A DNA stretch of 64,000 bases, from the NCBI RefSeq assembly GCF_007096355.1, contig NZ_VKDF01000004.1:620357-684356 (forward strand), given 5' to 3'. Of the stretch, positions 8,321-16,902 are shown piece by piece. The position numbers and the translations under genes are program-made. How positions within the stretch are numbered: position 1 is the stretch's first letter; every line of letters begins with the position of its first letter. The stretch is from Paracoccus sp. M683. Its GTDB lineage: Bacteria > Pseudomonadota > Alphaproteobacteria > Rhodobacterales > Rhodobacteraceae. The notes below the pieces were generated by a model that made no database searches, had not been told where the DNA came from, and saw nothing but the letters and a program-made list of their open reading frames with translations.

Positions 8321-9202
8321 GTGTCTGTCCACCCCCCATTCCCGCGCCTTCCCTCGCTGAACGCGCTTCGCGCCTTCGAGGCCGCAGCCCGGCTTGGCGG
8401 CTTTGCGCCCGCTGCCGAGGAATTGCGCGTCACCTCCGGCGCGGTGACGGCCCAGATCAAGGCGCTGGAGGATGAACTGGGCGCCCCGCTGTTCCAGCGC
8501 CACGCGCGTGGGGTGCGGTTGACGGCACTGGGTCAGCGGGCGCTGCCCGGATTTGTCGCGGCCTTCGACGCCTTGGGTCTTGCCGTGCGTGACCTGAGGC
8601 GCGACGCCGCCCCCCGCCGCGCCCATGTCGCCGCCCTGCCGGCTGTGGCGCAGCTGTGGCTGGGGCCGCGCCTGCCGGCCCTGCGTGCGGCGCTGCCTGA
8701 CCTGGACCTGTCCGTCACCGCGATGGAGGTCCCCCCGAACCTGAAGCGGGTGCCCTTCGATCTGTGCCTGTTCTACGCCGATACCGCCCCACCGGGTTCC
8801 GTGGCGCTGGCCAGCGACGAGATCCTGCCGGTCTGCACCCCTGACCTTGCCCGGCAGCTGTCCCGACCCGAGGATCTGCGTGCCGTGAACTGCCTGACCG
8901 ACACGGCCTGGGCCGAGGATTGGGCGCGCTGGTCCGACCGCGCGATGCCCGGCGGCGGCTTTGCCCCGCGCGGGCCGGTTTTTTCGCTTTACTCGCTGGC
9001 CGTGACCGAGGCTTTGAACGGTGCGGGCGTGCTGATGGCGCATCGCGCGCTGGTCGCCCCGCACCTGGCATCAGGCGCCTTGGTCGCGCCCTTTGACCTT
9101 GCCGTGACGCTGCCGCGCCGCTTGTTCGGTTGGACATTGCAGGCCCGGCGGGCCAATCGCGAGGCCGCCCGCATCCTGCATGCGCTGTCGGAAATGGGCT
9201 AG
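8321..9202 (+). CDS. LysR-type (GcvA-like) transcriptional regulator
   Basis: A 293-residue regulator with a GTG start. The N-terminal winged helix (residues 10-70) has LNALRAFEAAARLGGFAPAA and TSGAVTAQIKALEDELGAPL, followed by the LysR effector domain. PRLPSLNALRAFE and RHARGVRLTALG are typical of the GcvA subgroup. It is divergently transcribed from the SHMT-like gene across about 98 bp, the standard arrangement for a LysR regulator and its target. I infer that it controls that gene in response to a related amino acid. Confidence 0.85.
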   Translation: MSVHPPFPRLPSLNALRAFEAAARLGGFAPAAEELRVTSGAVTAQIKALEDELGAPLFQRHARGVRLTALGQRALPGFVAAFDALGLAVRDLRRDAAPRRAHVAALPAVAQLWLGPRLPALRAALPDLDLSVTAMEVPPNLKRVPFDLCLFYADTAPPGSVALASDEILPVCTPDLARQLSRPEDLRAVNCLTDTAWAEDWARWSDRAMPGGGFAPRGPVFSLYSLAVTEALNGAGVLMAHRALVAPHLASGALVAPFDLAVTLPRRLFGWTLQARRANREAARILHALSEMG

Positions 9203-9203
9203 G

Positions 9204-10469
9204 TCAGGCCTTGGGCAAAGCCCGCCAGCCGATATCCCGCCGGCAAAAGCCTTCGGGCCAGTCGATCGCATCGGCCAGCGCATAGGCGCGCTGATGCGCC
9301 TCGGGCAGTGTCGCGCCGCGTCCCGTGGCCGCCAGAACCCGCCCGCCATTGGCAAGAATTTTGCCGTCCTTCTCGACGGTTCCGGCATGAAAGACCATGT
9401 TGAAACTGTCCTCGGGAAGGTTATCCAACCCGTTGATCTGGCTGCCTTTTTGATAGTCATCAGGATAACCCCTGGCGGCAAGCACCACGGTCAGCGCATG
9501 ATCATCGGCCCAGTTGACGGTCATGTCCTTCAGCCGCCCTTCGGCACAGGCATGGATCAGGTCCATCGCCTGCGCGCCAAGCCGCATCATCAAGACCTGA
9601 CATTCCGGGTCGCCAAAGCGCACATTGTATTCCACCAGCCGCGCCTGCCCGTCCGCGATCATCAACCCGACGAACAGCACCCCCTGAAAGGGCGTGCCGC
9701 GCCGCGCCATCTCGGCCATGCTGGGCTGCACGATCCGGTCCATTACCTGCGCCTGAATCGTCTCGTCCATCACCGGGGCGGGGCTGTATGCACCCATGCC
9801 GCCGGTATTCGGCCCGGTATCGCCATCGCCCACGCGCTTGTGGTCCTGCGCGGTGCCGATGGGCAGGCAATCGCTGCCGTCGCACAGCACGAAGAAACTG
9901 GCCTCTTCGCCGGCCATGAACTCTTCGATCACCACCGAGGTATCGCCGAACTCGCCACTGAAAATCTGGTCGATGGCCTGATGCGCCTGTTGCACGGTCT
10001 CGGCCACGGTCACGCCCTTGCCGGCGGCCAGACCATCGGCCTTGACCACGATCGGCGCGCCCTGTGCGGTCACATAATCCCGTGCCGGCCCTGCCTCGGT
10101 AAAGCGCGCCCAGGCAGCGGTCGGCGCCCCGCAGGCATCACAGACCTCTTTGGTGAATGTCTTGCTGGCCTCCAACTGCGCGGCGGCCTGGCTTGGGCCA
10201 AAGACCAGAAAGCCGGCATCCCGCAGCGCGTCCGATACACCGGCGGCCAAGGGCGCCTCGGGGCCGACGATCACCAGATCAACGGCATTTTCCTGTGCCA
10301 GCTCCAGCACCTCGGCGCGCGACAGCGGATCAATGGCGGCGCATTCCGCGATGGCGGCGATCCCGGCATTCCCCGGTGCCACGATCAGCCGGTCGCATTT
10401 CGGGTTCTGCCGCACCGCCCAGGCCAGCGCATGTTCACGCCCGCCGCCACCGAGGATCAGGATATTCAT
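9204..10469 (-). CDS. purD: Phosphoribosylamine-glycine ligase (GARS)
   Basis: Second step of purine synthesis: ATP-dependent joining of glycine to 5-phosphoribosylamine. The 421-residue protein begins MNILILGGGGREHALAWA, the N-terminal GARS signature. It has the ATP-grasp core with VVKADGLAAGKGV and the family signature RFGDPECQVLM, and ends with a GARS C domain (VVLAARGYP). Start at 10469 is fixed by this N-terminus. It is divergent from xseA with about 60 bp between them. Confidence 0.95.
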   Translation of the reverse strand: MNILILGGGGREHALAWAVRQNPKCDRLIVAPGNAGIAAIAECAAIDPLSRAEVLELAQENAVDLVIVGPEAPLAAGVSDALRDAGFLVFGPSQAAAQLEASKTFTKEVCDACGAPTAAWARFTEAGPARDYVTAQGAPIVVKADGLAAGKGVTVAETVQQAHQAIDQIFSGEFGDTSVVIEEFMAGEEASFFVLCDGSDCLPIGTAQDHKRVGDGDTGPNTGGMGAYSPAPVMDETIQAQVMDRIVQPSMAEMARRGTPFQGVLFVGLMIADGQARLVEYNVRFGDPECQVLMMRLGAQAMDLIHACAEGRLKDMTVNWADDHALTVVLAARGYPDDYQKGSQINGLDNLPEDSFNMVFHAGTVEKDGKILANGGRVLAATGRGATLPEAHQRAYALADAIDWPEGFCRRDIGWRALPKA

Positions 10470-10531
10470 CTGCCGCCCTTTCGCATCGTCTCGCGGCGTT
10501 CTAGTCTGGCGCGCGAAGGGGAACAAGCCGC

Positions 10532-12085
10532 ATGGACCTGCTGGAAGACGAACCGGGCAGCAATGCCCATGAATTCACGGTTTCCGAGATCTCGGGCGCG
10601 GTCAAACGCAGCATCGAGGACCAGTTCGGCCGTGTCCGCGTGCGCGGCGAGATCGGCCGCGTCTCGCGTCCCGGTTCGGGCCACCTGTATTTCGACCTGA
10701 AGGATGACCGTTCCGTGCTGGCAGCCGTCACCTGGAAGGGCCAGGCCGCGCGGCTGACCCAACGCCCCGAAGAAGGGATGGAGGTGATCGCCACCGGTCG
10801 GCTGACCACCTTCCCCGGCCAGTCGAAATACCAGATGATCGTCGACCAGATCGAGCCTGCGGGCGCCGGCGCGCTGATGGCCATGCTGGAAAAGCGGCGC
10901 AAGGCGCTGGCGGCCGAGGGGCTGTTTGACGCGGATCGCAAACGACCGCTGCCTTTCCTGCCGCGGGTGATCGGCGTCGTCACTTCGCCCTCGGGCGCGG
11001 TGATCCGCGACATCCTGCACCGGCTGCGCGACCGTTTTCCGACCCATGTGCTGATCTGGCCCGTCGCGGTGCAGGGCGAAGCCTCGGCATCACAGGTGGC
11101 CAACGCCATCCGTGGCTTCAACGCCCTGCCGGAAGGCGGCCCGATCCCGCGCCCCGATCTTCTGATCGTGGCGCGCGGTGGCGGCAGCCTTGAGGATCTC
11201 TGGGGCTTCAACGAGGAAATCGTTGTTCGCGCTGCCGCTGAAAGCACCATCCCGCTGGTCTCGGCGGTCGGACATGAAACCGACACCACGCTGATCGACT
11301 TTGCTGCGGATCAACGCGCACCGACGCCGACCGCCGCCGCAGAAATGGCGGTGCCGGTGCGCGCCGATCTGGCGGCGCGCCTGGCCGAAGCCGGCGCTCG
11401 CATGGCCCGCGCCAGCAGACAGCGCATCGACCGACCGCGTCAGCGCCTGCGAGACCTGGCCCGCGCGCTTGGCCGACCCTCGGCCCTGACGGAACCGGCG
11501 CGTCAACGCCTCGACATCTGGTCCGGCCGGCTGGAACCGGCGCTGCGCGGTCTTGTCCGCCACCGCCGCCAGCAACTGCAATCGCGCCCCATGCCGGCCG
11601 CCACGCTGCGCGCCTTCATGGGCGCGAAGCGCCATGGCCTCGACCGGCTGGAAACCCGGTTGACCACCGCCGCCACCCGCCGGCTGGAACGGCGCGGCGA
11701 CCGTATCGTGCAGATGGGCGAACGGCTCGATGCCTCGCTGGCCCGCATCACCGCCAGCACCCGCCGCGCCATCACCACCCAGACCGAACGGCTGGCGGCG
11801 CTGACCCGTCGCCTGACCATCGCCCCGCAACGCGCCATCGCCACCCGGCGCGAGGCGCTGGCCCGCCTCGACCGCACCCGTCTGACGCTTGGCTATACCG
11901 AAACGCTGAAACGTGGCTTCGCCGTGATCCACGGCCCCAAGGGCCTGATCACCTCGGCCGAAGCCGCTGCGCAGACGCCGCGTTTCGACATCCAGTTCGC
12001 CGATGGCCGCGTCACGGCGCGCCCGGACAATGCCCCGAAACCACGCAAGGCACTCGACGAGCCCGAACAGGGCTCGCTGCTCTGA
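10532..12085 (+). CDS. xseA: Exodeoxyribonuclease VII large subunit
   Basis: A 517-residue nuclease subunit that cuts single-stranded DNA to oligonucleotides. The N-terminal OB-fold lies at about residues 12-110 (FTVSEISGAVKRSIEDQFG, GHLYFDLKDD). The catalytic domain follows with GVVTSPSGAVIRDILHRL, the RGGGSLEDLWGFN motif and SAVGHETDTTLIDFAADQRA, all hallmark motifs. After about residue 320 there is a long, arginine-rich helical region, then the C-terminal segment TLGYTETLKRGFAVI. The small subunit xseB is not in the window. Confidence 0.95.
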   Translation: MDLLEDEPGSNAHEFTVSEISGAVKRSIEDQFGRVRVRGEIGRVSRPGSGHLYFDLKDDRSVLAAVTWKGQAARLTQRPEEGMEVIATGRLTTFPGQSKYQMIVDQIEPAGAGALMAMLEKRRKALAAEGLFDADRKRPLPFLPRVIGVVTSPSGAVIRDILHRLRDRFPTHVLIWPVAVQGEASASQVANAIRGFNALPEGGPIPRPDLLIVARGGGSLEDLWGFNEEIVVRAAAESTIPLVSAVGHETDTTLIDFAADQRAPTPTAAAEMAVPVRADLAARLAEAGARMARASRQRIDRPRQRLRDLARALGRPSALTEPARQRLDIWSGRLEPALRGLVRHRRQQLQSRPMPAATLRAFMGAKRHGLDRLETRLTTAATRRLERRGDRIVQMGERLDASLARITASTRRAITTQTERLAALTRRLTIAPQRAIATRREALARLDRTRLTLGYTETLKRGFAVIHGPKGLITSAEAAAQTPRFDIQFADGRVTARPDNAPKPRKALDEPEQGSLL

Positions 12086-12097
12086 TCTTTCTTCTTC

Positions 12098-12137
12098 ATG
12101 CAAATATCCTCGGGGGTGTGGGGGCAGACAGCCCCCG
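12098..12137. repeat. REP-like GC-rich palindromic element with hairpin
   Basis: Just behind the xseA stop is an ATGCAAATATCCTCGGGGGT motif followed by a perfect 6-bp hairpin (GGGGGC at 120-125, loop AGACA, GCCCCC at 131-136 of the 12 kb line). From general knowledge, AAATATCC followed by runs of G and C recurs at gene ends in Rhodobacterales genomes. Only one copy was recognised here. It could assist termination of xseA and of the convergent MFS gene. Confidence 0.4.
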
Positions 12138-12154
12138 CAGACATCCCCTCGCGG

Positions 12155-13345
12155 TCACGCCCGCCGATTGCGCATTGCCAGCCAGATCAGCGAACAGGCG
12201 GCCAGCACCAAGAACGGCGCCATCGCCAGGTTCACCGCATTCCACCCGGCCTGCGCCGACCCGCCCAGACAGTTCATCAACCCGCCCGATGACAACGAGG
12301 CCAGAAACACCCCGCCAAAGACGAAAAAGTCGTTGAACCCCTGCACCCGGCCGCGCTCGGCGGGGCTATGGGCGCGGGTCAGCATGGCCGTGGCGCCGAT
12401 ATAACCAAAGTTCCAGCCCAGTCCCAAAAGGATCAGCGTGGCGAAGAAATGGCCAAGCTCGACGCCCGACAAAGCCACGCCACCCGCAACCGCAAGGATC
12501 GCAAGGCCGATGCCCACGATCCGTTCCGGCCCGAAACGATTGATCAGTGGGCCGGTAAAGAAGGATGGCGCATACATGGCCAGCACATGCGCGCTGACAA
12601 TATCGGCGGCATTGGACGGGGTGAAACCGCAGCCGACCACGGCCAGCGGGGTCGAGGTCATCACCAGATTCATCAGCGCATAGGACACCATGGCGCAGAT
12701 CATCGCCACGATGATCGTGGGCGTGCGCAGGATCTCGGACAGGGGCCGACCCTGCGGGGCGCCGGCATCGGGTGCCGTGGGACGCGGGATGTCCAGAAAG
12801 GCAAACAGGATCGGCCCCAGCAGGTTCAGCCCGATCACGGCGGCATAGGTCGCCAGGAAGGGCACTGCCGTGATGTCATTGGTCCAGCGCACCAGCGCCG
12901 GCCCGGTTATGGCGGCGATCAGGCCCCCGGCCATGACCCAGCTGATCGCCCGAGGGGCGAAATCGGGTGTCGCCGTATCGGTAGCGGCAAAGCGAAAGAA
13001 CCCCTGCGCCGACATGTAAACCCCGGTCAGCAGCGCGCCGGACATGAACAGCCAGAACGAACCGACCCACAGCCCCGCCGCCTGGATCGTCGCGCCCAAT
13101 GCGGCGGCAAGGACGGCCAGCAGAAAGCCCGCGCGCCGGCCATGTCGCTGCATGAAGCCCGACAAGGGCCGCGCCGCCAGTGCCGACCCCAGAATGATCA
13201 TCGAGATCGGCAGCGTGGCAATGCAGGGGTTGGGGGCCAGCATCTGCCCGGCCAGCCCGCCGATGATGAAATTGACCGGCAACTGCGCGCCCAGAACGGC
13301 TTGCGCGGCGACAAGGACGGCGACATTCCGGCGGGCGCGATCCAT
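12155..13345 (-). CDS. MFS transporter
   Basis: A 396-residue polytopic protein with about 12 hydrophobic segments in two halves. The inter-segment loop after helix 2 (ARPLSGFMQRHGRRAG) is a recognisable version of the MFS motif A. The central cytoplasmic loop (PTAPDAGAPQGRPLSEIL) separates the two halves. The substrate cannot be assigned. It starts 4 bp behind the eda stop, so it is in the same transcript, which suggests but does not prove a sugar-acid-related role. Confidence 0.85.
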   Translation of the reverse strand: MDRARRNVAVLVAAQAVLGAQLPVNFIIGGLAGQMLAPNPCIATLPISMIILGSALAARPLSGFMQRHGRRAGFLLAVLAAALGATIQAAGLWVGSFWLFMSGALLTGVYMSAQGFFRFAATDTATPDFAPRAISWVMAGGLIAAITGPALVRWTNDITAVPFLATYAAVIGLNLLGPILFAFLDIPRPTAPDAGAPQGRPLSEILRTPTIIVAMICAMVSYALMNLVMTSTPLAVVGCGFTPSNAADIVSAHVLAMYAPSFFTGPLINRFGPERIVGIGLAILAVAGGVALSGVELGHFFATLILLGLGWNFGYIGATAMLTRAHSPAERGRVQGFNDFFVFGGVFLASLSSGGLMNCLGGSAQAGWNAVNLAMAPFLVLAACSLIWLAMRNRRA

Positions 13346-13349
13346 CCGC

Positions 13350-13994
13350 TCAGCTTCGCGTCAGGCTGGCGGCATCACGCGACCTTGCCTCGATCGCGGC
13401 CCAGTTTCCTGCCTCGACATCGGCATCGGTGACGATCCAGCTGCCGCCGACGCAGACGACATTGGGCAGGCCCAGATAGGTCGGCGCATTGGCGGGCGAG
13501 ACGCCGCCCGTGGGGCAGAAGCTGGCGCGGGGCAGGGGCCCGGCCAGCGATTTCAGCGCCGGTGCCCCGCCAATGGCTTCGGCGGGGAAGAACTTCAGCA
13601 TGTCGTAACCGGCATCCATCGCCGCCATCACCTCGGACGCGGTGGCGCAGCCCGGCAGCAATGGCAGATCCAGATCGCTGCACGCCTGGATCAGCCGGTC
13701 GGTCAGGCCGGGCGAGACGGCGAAGGTCGCGCCGGCATCCTTGGCGCGCCTGGCATCATCGGGGGTCAGCACGGTGCCGGCACCGACATGGCCGCCCTTC
13801 ACGCTGCTCATGGCGCGGATGGCGTCCAGCGCAGCAGAGGTGCGCAGCGTGATTTCCAGCACCGGGGTGCCGCCAGCGACCAGCGCACCGGCCAGATCAG
13901 CGGCCTTGGCCGCGTCCTTGATGACGATCACCGGGATGACCGGGGCGATCTCGCACAGGGCGCGGGATTTCTGCGATTGCTCTTGCGGGGTCAT
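13350..13994 (-). CDS. eda: KDPG/KHG aldolase
   Basis: Cleaves 2-keto-3-deoxy-6-phosphogluconate to pyruvate and glyceraldehyde-3-phosphate in the Entner-Doudoroff pathway, and can act on 4-hydroxy-2-oxoglutarate. The 214-residue barrel carries Glu47 and Arg51 in EITLRTSAAL, the GAGTVL loop, and the Schiff-base lysine 134 in DMLKFFPAE, followed by FCPTGGVSPAN. Start at 13994 (MTPQEQ) is chosen because an earlier ATG at 14033 adds a non-family extension. It is first gene of an eda-MFS pair. A LacI-type operator-like site lies 77 bp upstream. No edd gene is present here. Confidence 0.93.
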   Translation of the reverse strand: MTPQEQSQKSRALCEIAPVIPVIVIKDAAKAADLAGALVAGGTPVLEITLRTSAALDAIRAMSSVKGGHVGAGTVLTPDDARRAKDAGATFAVSPGLTDRLIQACSDLDLPLLPGCATASEVMAAMDAGYDMLKFFPAEAIGGAPALKSLAGPLPRASFCPTGGVSPANAPTYLGLPNVVCVGGSWIVTDADVEAGNWAAIEARSRDAASLTRS

Positions 13995-14070
13995 GGCAGC
14001 ACCTTTCGCATGGGGTCCAGCGGCAAACTGCATCCGCTGTACCGGCGATGCAAGGGTGTGAAAGGTAATA

Positions 14071-14084
14071 TGTGAACGCTAACA
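14071..14084. promoter_or_regulatory. LacI/GalR-type operator-like palindrome upstream of eda
   Basis: TGTGAACGCTAACA fits the general LacI-family operator pattern TGTnAnCGnTnACA at every fixed position. It is centred about 83 bp upstream of the eda start codon. Gluconate-type LacI regulators often control Entner-Doudoroff genes, which fits. The regulator gene itself is not in the window. Confidence 0.5.
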
Positions 14085-14241
14085 TGGCGCTTGGCGGAAT
14101 CGCAACAGGCGCGGTTGCGTGACCGGATGTGTCGGTCATTGCAGCGCCATGTCGTTTTGAGACCAGTTTCTGACGCAAATGCGCGGCTGCCCGATCGAGG
14201 CTGGACCTAACAGGATGCCAAGACCAGAAGGAGACCGGGCG

Positions 14242-15798
14242 ATGAATGATGCAACGGAACAAAGCGCACGCGCCGGCAGCCGCCGGGGCGGAGGCGGGGC
14301 GGCCCGCCGGGCCGAGCGCACCGCAACGCGGACCGAATTTTCGCGCTTTATCACCCGCAACATCCCAAATCTGGAGATCCTGAACGACGAGGCCATCGAG
14401 ATCATCGAGGCCAATGCCGACACGGTCTTGCAGGAAATCGGCGTCAATTTCGTCGACAACCCCGAGGCGCTGCGCCTGTGGAAGGAAGCCGGTGCCGATG
14501 TCGATGGCGAGCGGGTCCGCATCCCGCGCGGCCTTGCGCGGCAATTGTGCAAGACCGCACCCGGCCAGTTCACGCAGCACGCCCGCAACCCCGAGCGGAA
14601 CGTGGAAATCGGCGGCAGGAACCTGGTTCTGGCCCCGGTCTATGGCCCGCCCTTCGTCCGCGATCAGGATGGCGGCAGGCGTTATGCCACCATCGCCGAT
14701 TTCCGCAATTTCGTGAAGCTGGGCCAGATGTCGAAATGGGTCCATCACAGCGGCGGCACCGTCTGCGAGCCGACCGATGTGGCGGTGAACAAGCGCCACC
14801 TGGACATGCTGCACGCCCATATGACCCTTTCGGACAAGCCCTATATGGGCTCGGTCACGCTGCCCGAACGGGCGGCGGATTCGGTCGAGATGTCGCGGAT
14901 CCTGTTCGGATCGGATTTCGTTGATCAGAACACGGTCATGACCAGCCTGATCAACATCAACAGCCCGCTGACCTTTGACGGGGTGATGATGGGCGCGCTA
15001 GAGGAATACGCCCGTGCCGGTCAGGCCTCGATCATCAGCCCCTTCATCGTTGGCGGTGCCATGGCGCCGGTCAGCGTGGCCGGCACGCTGACGCAGGTTC
15101 TGGCCGAGGTGATGGCGGGCGTGGCCTATAGCCAGTTGGTCCGCAAGGGCGCGCCGGTGATTTTTGGCGCCTTCGTGACCAGCATCGACATGAACAGCGG
15201 CGCACCCACCTTTGGCACGCCCGAGGCGGCGCAGATCACGCTTGGCGCGGGGCAATTGGCGCGGCGGATGGGGCTGCCCTATCGCAGCGCCGGGTCGTTC
15301 TGCGGGTCCAAGCTGCCCGATGCGCAGGCGGCATATGAAACCGCGAATACGCTGAATATCGGCCTGATGGCGGGCGTGAACTTCATGCTGCATGCCTGTG
15401 GCTGGCTGGAAGGCGGGCTGGTCAGCAGCTATGAGAAATACGTGATGGATGCCGATCAGCTGGGCATTCTGCACCGTCTGGCGGCGGGTGTGGACATGTC
15501 GGAAAACGGTCAGGCCATGGATGCGATCCGCGAGGTCGGTCCGGGCGGGCATTATCTGGGCAGCGCCCATACCCAGGCCAATTTCAAGGAAGCCTTCTGG
15601 CGCACCGGCGTGTTCGACTACAAACCGTTCGAGACCTGGGACGAAGAGGGTGCCCGCGATACGGCGATGCTGGCCAACGTCAAGGTCAAGAAGATGCTGG
15701 GCGAATATCAGGCTCCTGATCTGGACCCGGCCAAGGCCGAGGAACTGGCCGAATATGTGGCCCGCAAGAAGGCGGCGGAAGCCGACAGCTTCATGTGA
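14242..15798 (+). CDS. MttB/COG5598 family corrinoid methyltransferase, non-pyrrolysine type
   Basis: A 518-residue member of the trimethylamine methyltransferase superfamily. Characteristic stretches: a short arginine- and glycine-rich N-terminus, EIIEANADTVLQEIGVNF, VYGPPFVRDQDGGRRYATI, WVHHSGGTVCEPTDV and GAPVIFGAFVTSIDMNSGAP. True TMA methyltransferases read an in-frame UAG as pyrrolysine; here the frame is open to a TGA, so this is one of the non-pyrrolysine members, some of which demethylate glycine betaine or other quaternary amines onto a corrinoid protein. The start follows AGAAGGAG at about 14228-14235. No corrinoid-protein or activase gene is adjacent, so the substrate remains open. 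Confidence 0.85.
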   Translation: MNDATEQSARAGSRRGGGGAARRAERTATRTEFSRFITRNIPNLEILNDEAIEIIEANADTVLQEIGVNFVDNPEALRLWKEAGADVDGERVRIPRGLARQLCKTAPGQFTQHARNPERNVEIGGRNLVLAPVYGPPFVRDQDGGRRYATIADFRNFVKLGQMSKWVHHSGGTVCEPTDVAVNKRHLDMLHAHMTLSDKPYMGSVTLPERAADSVEMSRILFGSDFVDQNTVMTSLININSPLTFDGVMMGALEEYARAGQASIISPFIVGGAMAPVSVAGTLTQVLAEVMAGVAYSQLVRKGAPVIFGAFVTSIDMNSGAPTFGTPEAAQITLGAGQLARRMGLPYRSAGSFCGSKLPDAQAAYETANTLNIGLMAGVNFMLHACGWLEGGLVSSYEKYVMDADQLGILHRLAAGVDMSENGQAMDAIREVGPGGHYLGSAHTQANFKEAFWRTGVFDYKPFETWDEEGARDTAMLANVKVKKMLGEYQAPDLDPAKAEELAEYVARKKAAEADSFM

Positions 15799-15997
15799 AA
15801 CCGGCTTGGGGTGGCGCATGTGCGTCCCCCATCCGATCAGCCCATAAAGGGCTTGCATCCGCGCTGCACCCGGACTATGTGCAGCGCACTTCACAGGCAG
15901 GGGCGGGCCCTTGCGGGAGAAATCCGCAAAAGGTCCACCGGTTGGGGCGCATGCCCTGAGAACCTCTGCCAAGGCGCAAACCGGAAAGGAACATGGA

Positions 15998-16795
15998 ATG
16001 GCGCTTCCCGATTTCACCATGCGTCAGCTTTTGGAAGCTGGCGTTCACTACGGTCACCAGACTCAGCGGTGGAACCCCCGCATGGGTCAATATATCTATG
16101 GCGAGCGTAACGGCATTCACATTCTCGACCTGACGCAGACCGTTCCGATGCTGGACCAGGCCTTGCAGGTCGTTCGCGACACCGTCGCCAAGGGCGGCCG
16201 CGTGCTGTTCGTCGGCACCAAGCGTCAGGCCCAGAAGGCCGTCGCCGAAGCCGCCGAGAAATCGGCCCAGTTCTACATGAACCATCGCTGGCTGGGCGGC
16301 ACGCTGACCAACTGGAAAACGGTCAGCCAGTCGATCAACCGCCTGAAGGCCATCGACGAAACGATGGAATCGGGCGCCGAAGGCCTGACCAAGAAAGAAC
16401 GCCTTGGGATGGAACGCGAGCAGGCCAAATTGCAGGCCTCGCTTGGCGGGATCCGCGAAATGGGCGGTCTGCCGGACCTGCTGTTCGTCATCGACGTGAA
16501 CAAGGAAGATCTGGCCATTCTGGAAGCCAAGAAACTGGGCATTCCGGTCGTTGCCGTGGTCGATACCAACTGCTCGCCCGATGGTGTGGACTACATCATC
16601 CCCGGCAATGACGACGCGGCCCGCGCCATCGCGCTGTATACCGATCTGGCCAGCCGCGCTGCTCTGGATGGCATGTCGGCCCAGATGGGCGCCGCAGGTG
16701 TCGACCTGGGTGCGCTGGCCGATGTGCCGGCCGAGGATCTGGACGAAGACGAAGCCGCCGTCGCCGCCGACGCGCAGGCTGACGCCGACGCCTGA
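15998..16795 (+). CDS. rpsB: 30S ribosomal protein S2
   Basis: A 265-residue ribosomal protein beginning [20 protein letters not shown]. Family blocks: [67 protein letters not shown] and [11 protein letters not shown]. The C-terminus ends in a short acidic alanine- and aspartate-rich tail, which is common in Rhodobacterales. ATG 15998 is preceded by GGAAAGGA. Encoded directly upstream of tsf, as in most bacteria. Confidence 0.97.
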   Translation: MALPDFTMRQLLEAGVHYGHQTQRWNPRMGQYIYGERNGIHILDLTQTVPMLDQALQVVRDTVAKGGRVLFVGTKRQAQKAVAEAAEKSAQFYMNHRWLGGTLTNWKTVSQSINRLKAIDETMESGAEGLTKKERLGMEREQAKLQASLGGIREMGGLPDLLFVIDVNKEDLAILEAKKLGIPVVAVVDTNCSPDGVDYIIPGNDDAARAIALYTDLASRAALDGMSAQMGAAGVDLGALADVPAEDLDEDEAAVAADAQADADA

Positions 16796-16852
16796 TCTTT
16801 CCGGGCAACCGGCAGGGCCGCGCCGGGCGTGGCCAGATTTACCGAAATGACA

Positions 16853-16877
16853 TCAGGCGGGGATATGCCCCGCCTGA
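16853..16877 (+). promoter_or_regulatory. Hairpin in the rpsB-tsf spacer (possible attenuator)
   Basis: A perfect 10-bp inverted repeat (TCAGGCGGGG, loop ATATG, CCCCGCCTGA) lies between rpsB and tsf, ending about 25 bases before the tsf start and 13 bases before its AAGGAGA ribosome site. There is no T run behind it, so it is not a simple intrinsic terminator. It may set the ratio of S2 to EF-Ts or protect RNA ends. Confidence 0.6.
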
Positions 16878-16902
16878 CGCATTGATCCGAAGGAGATGAA
16901 GA

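Noticed and set aside
14242..15798. Pyrrolysine-containing trimethylamine methyltransferase
   Set aside because: No in-frame UAG and no pyl or corrinoid genes nearby.
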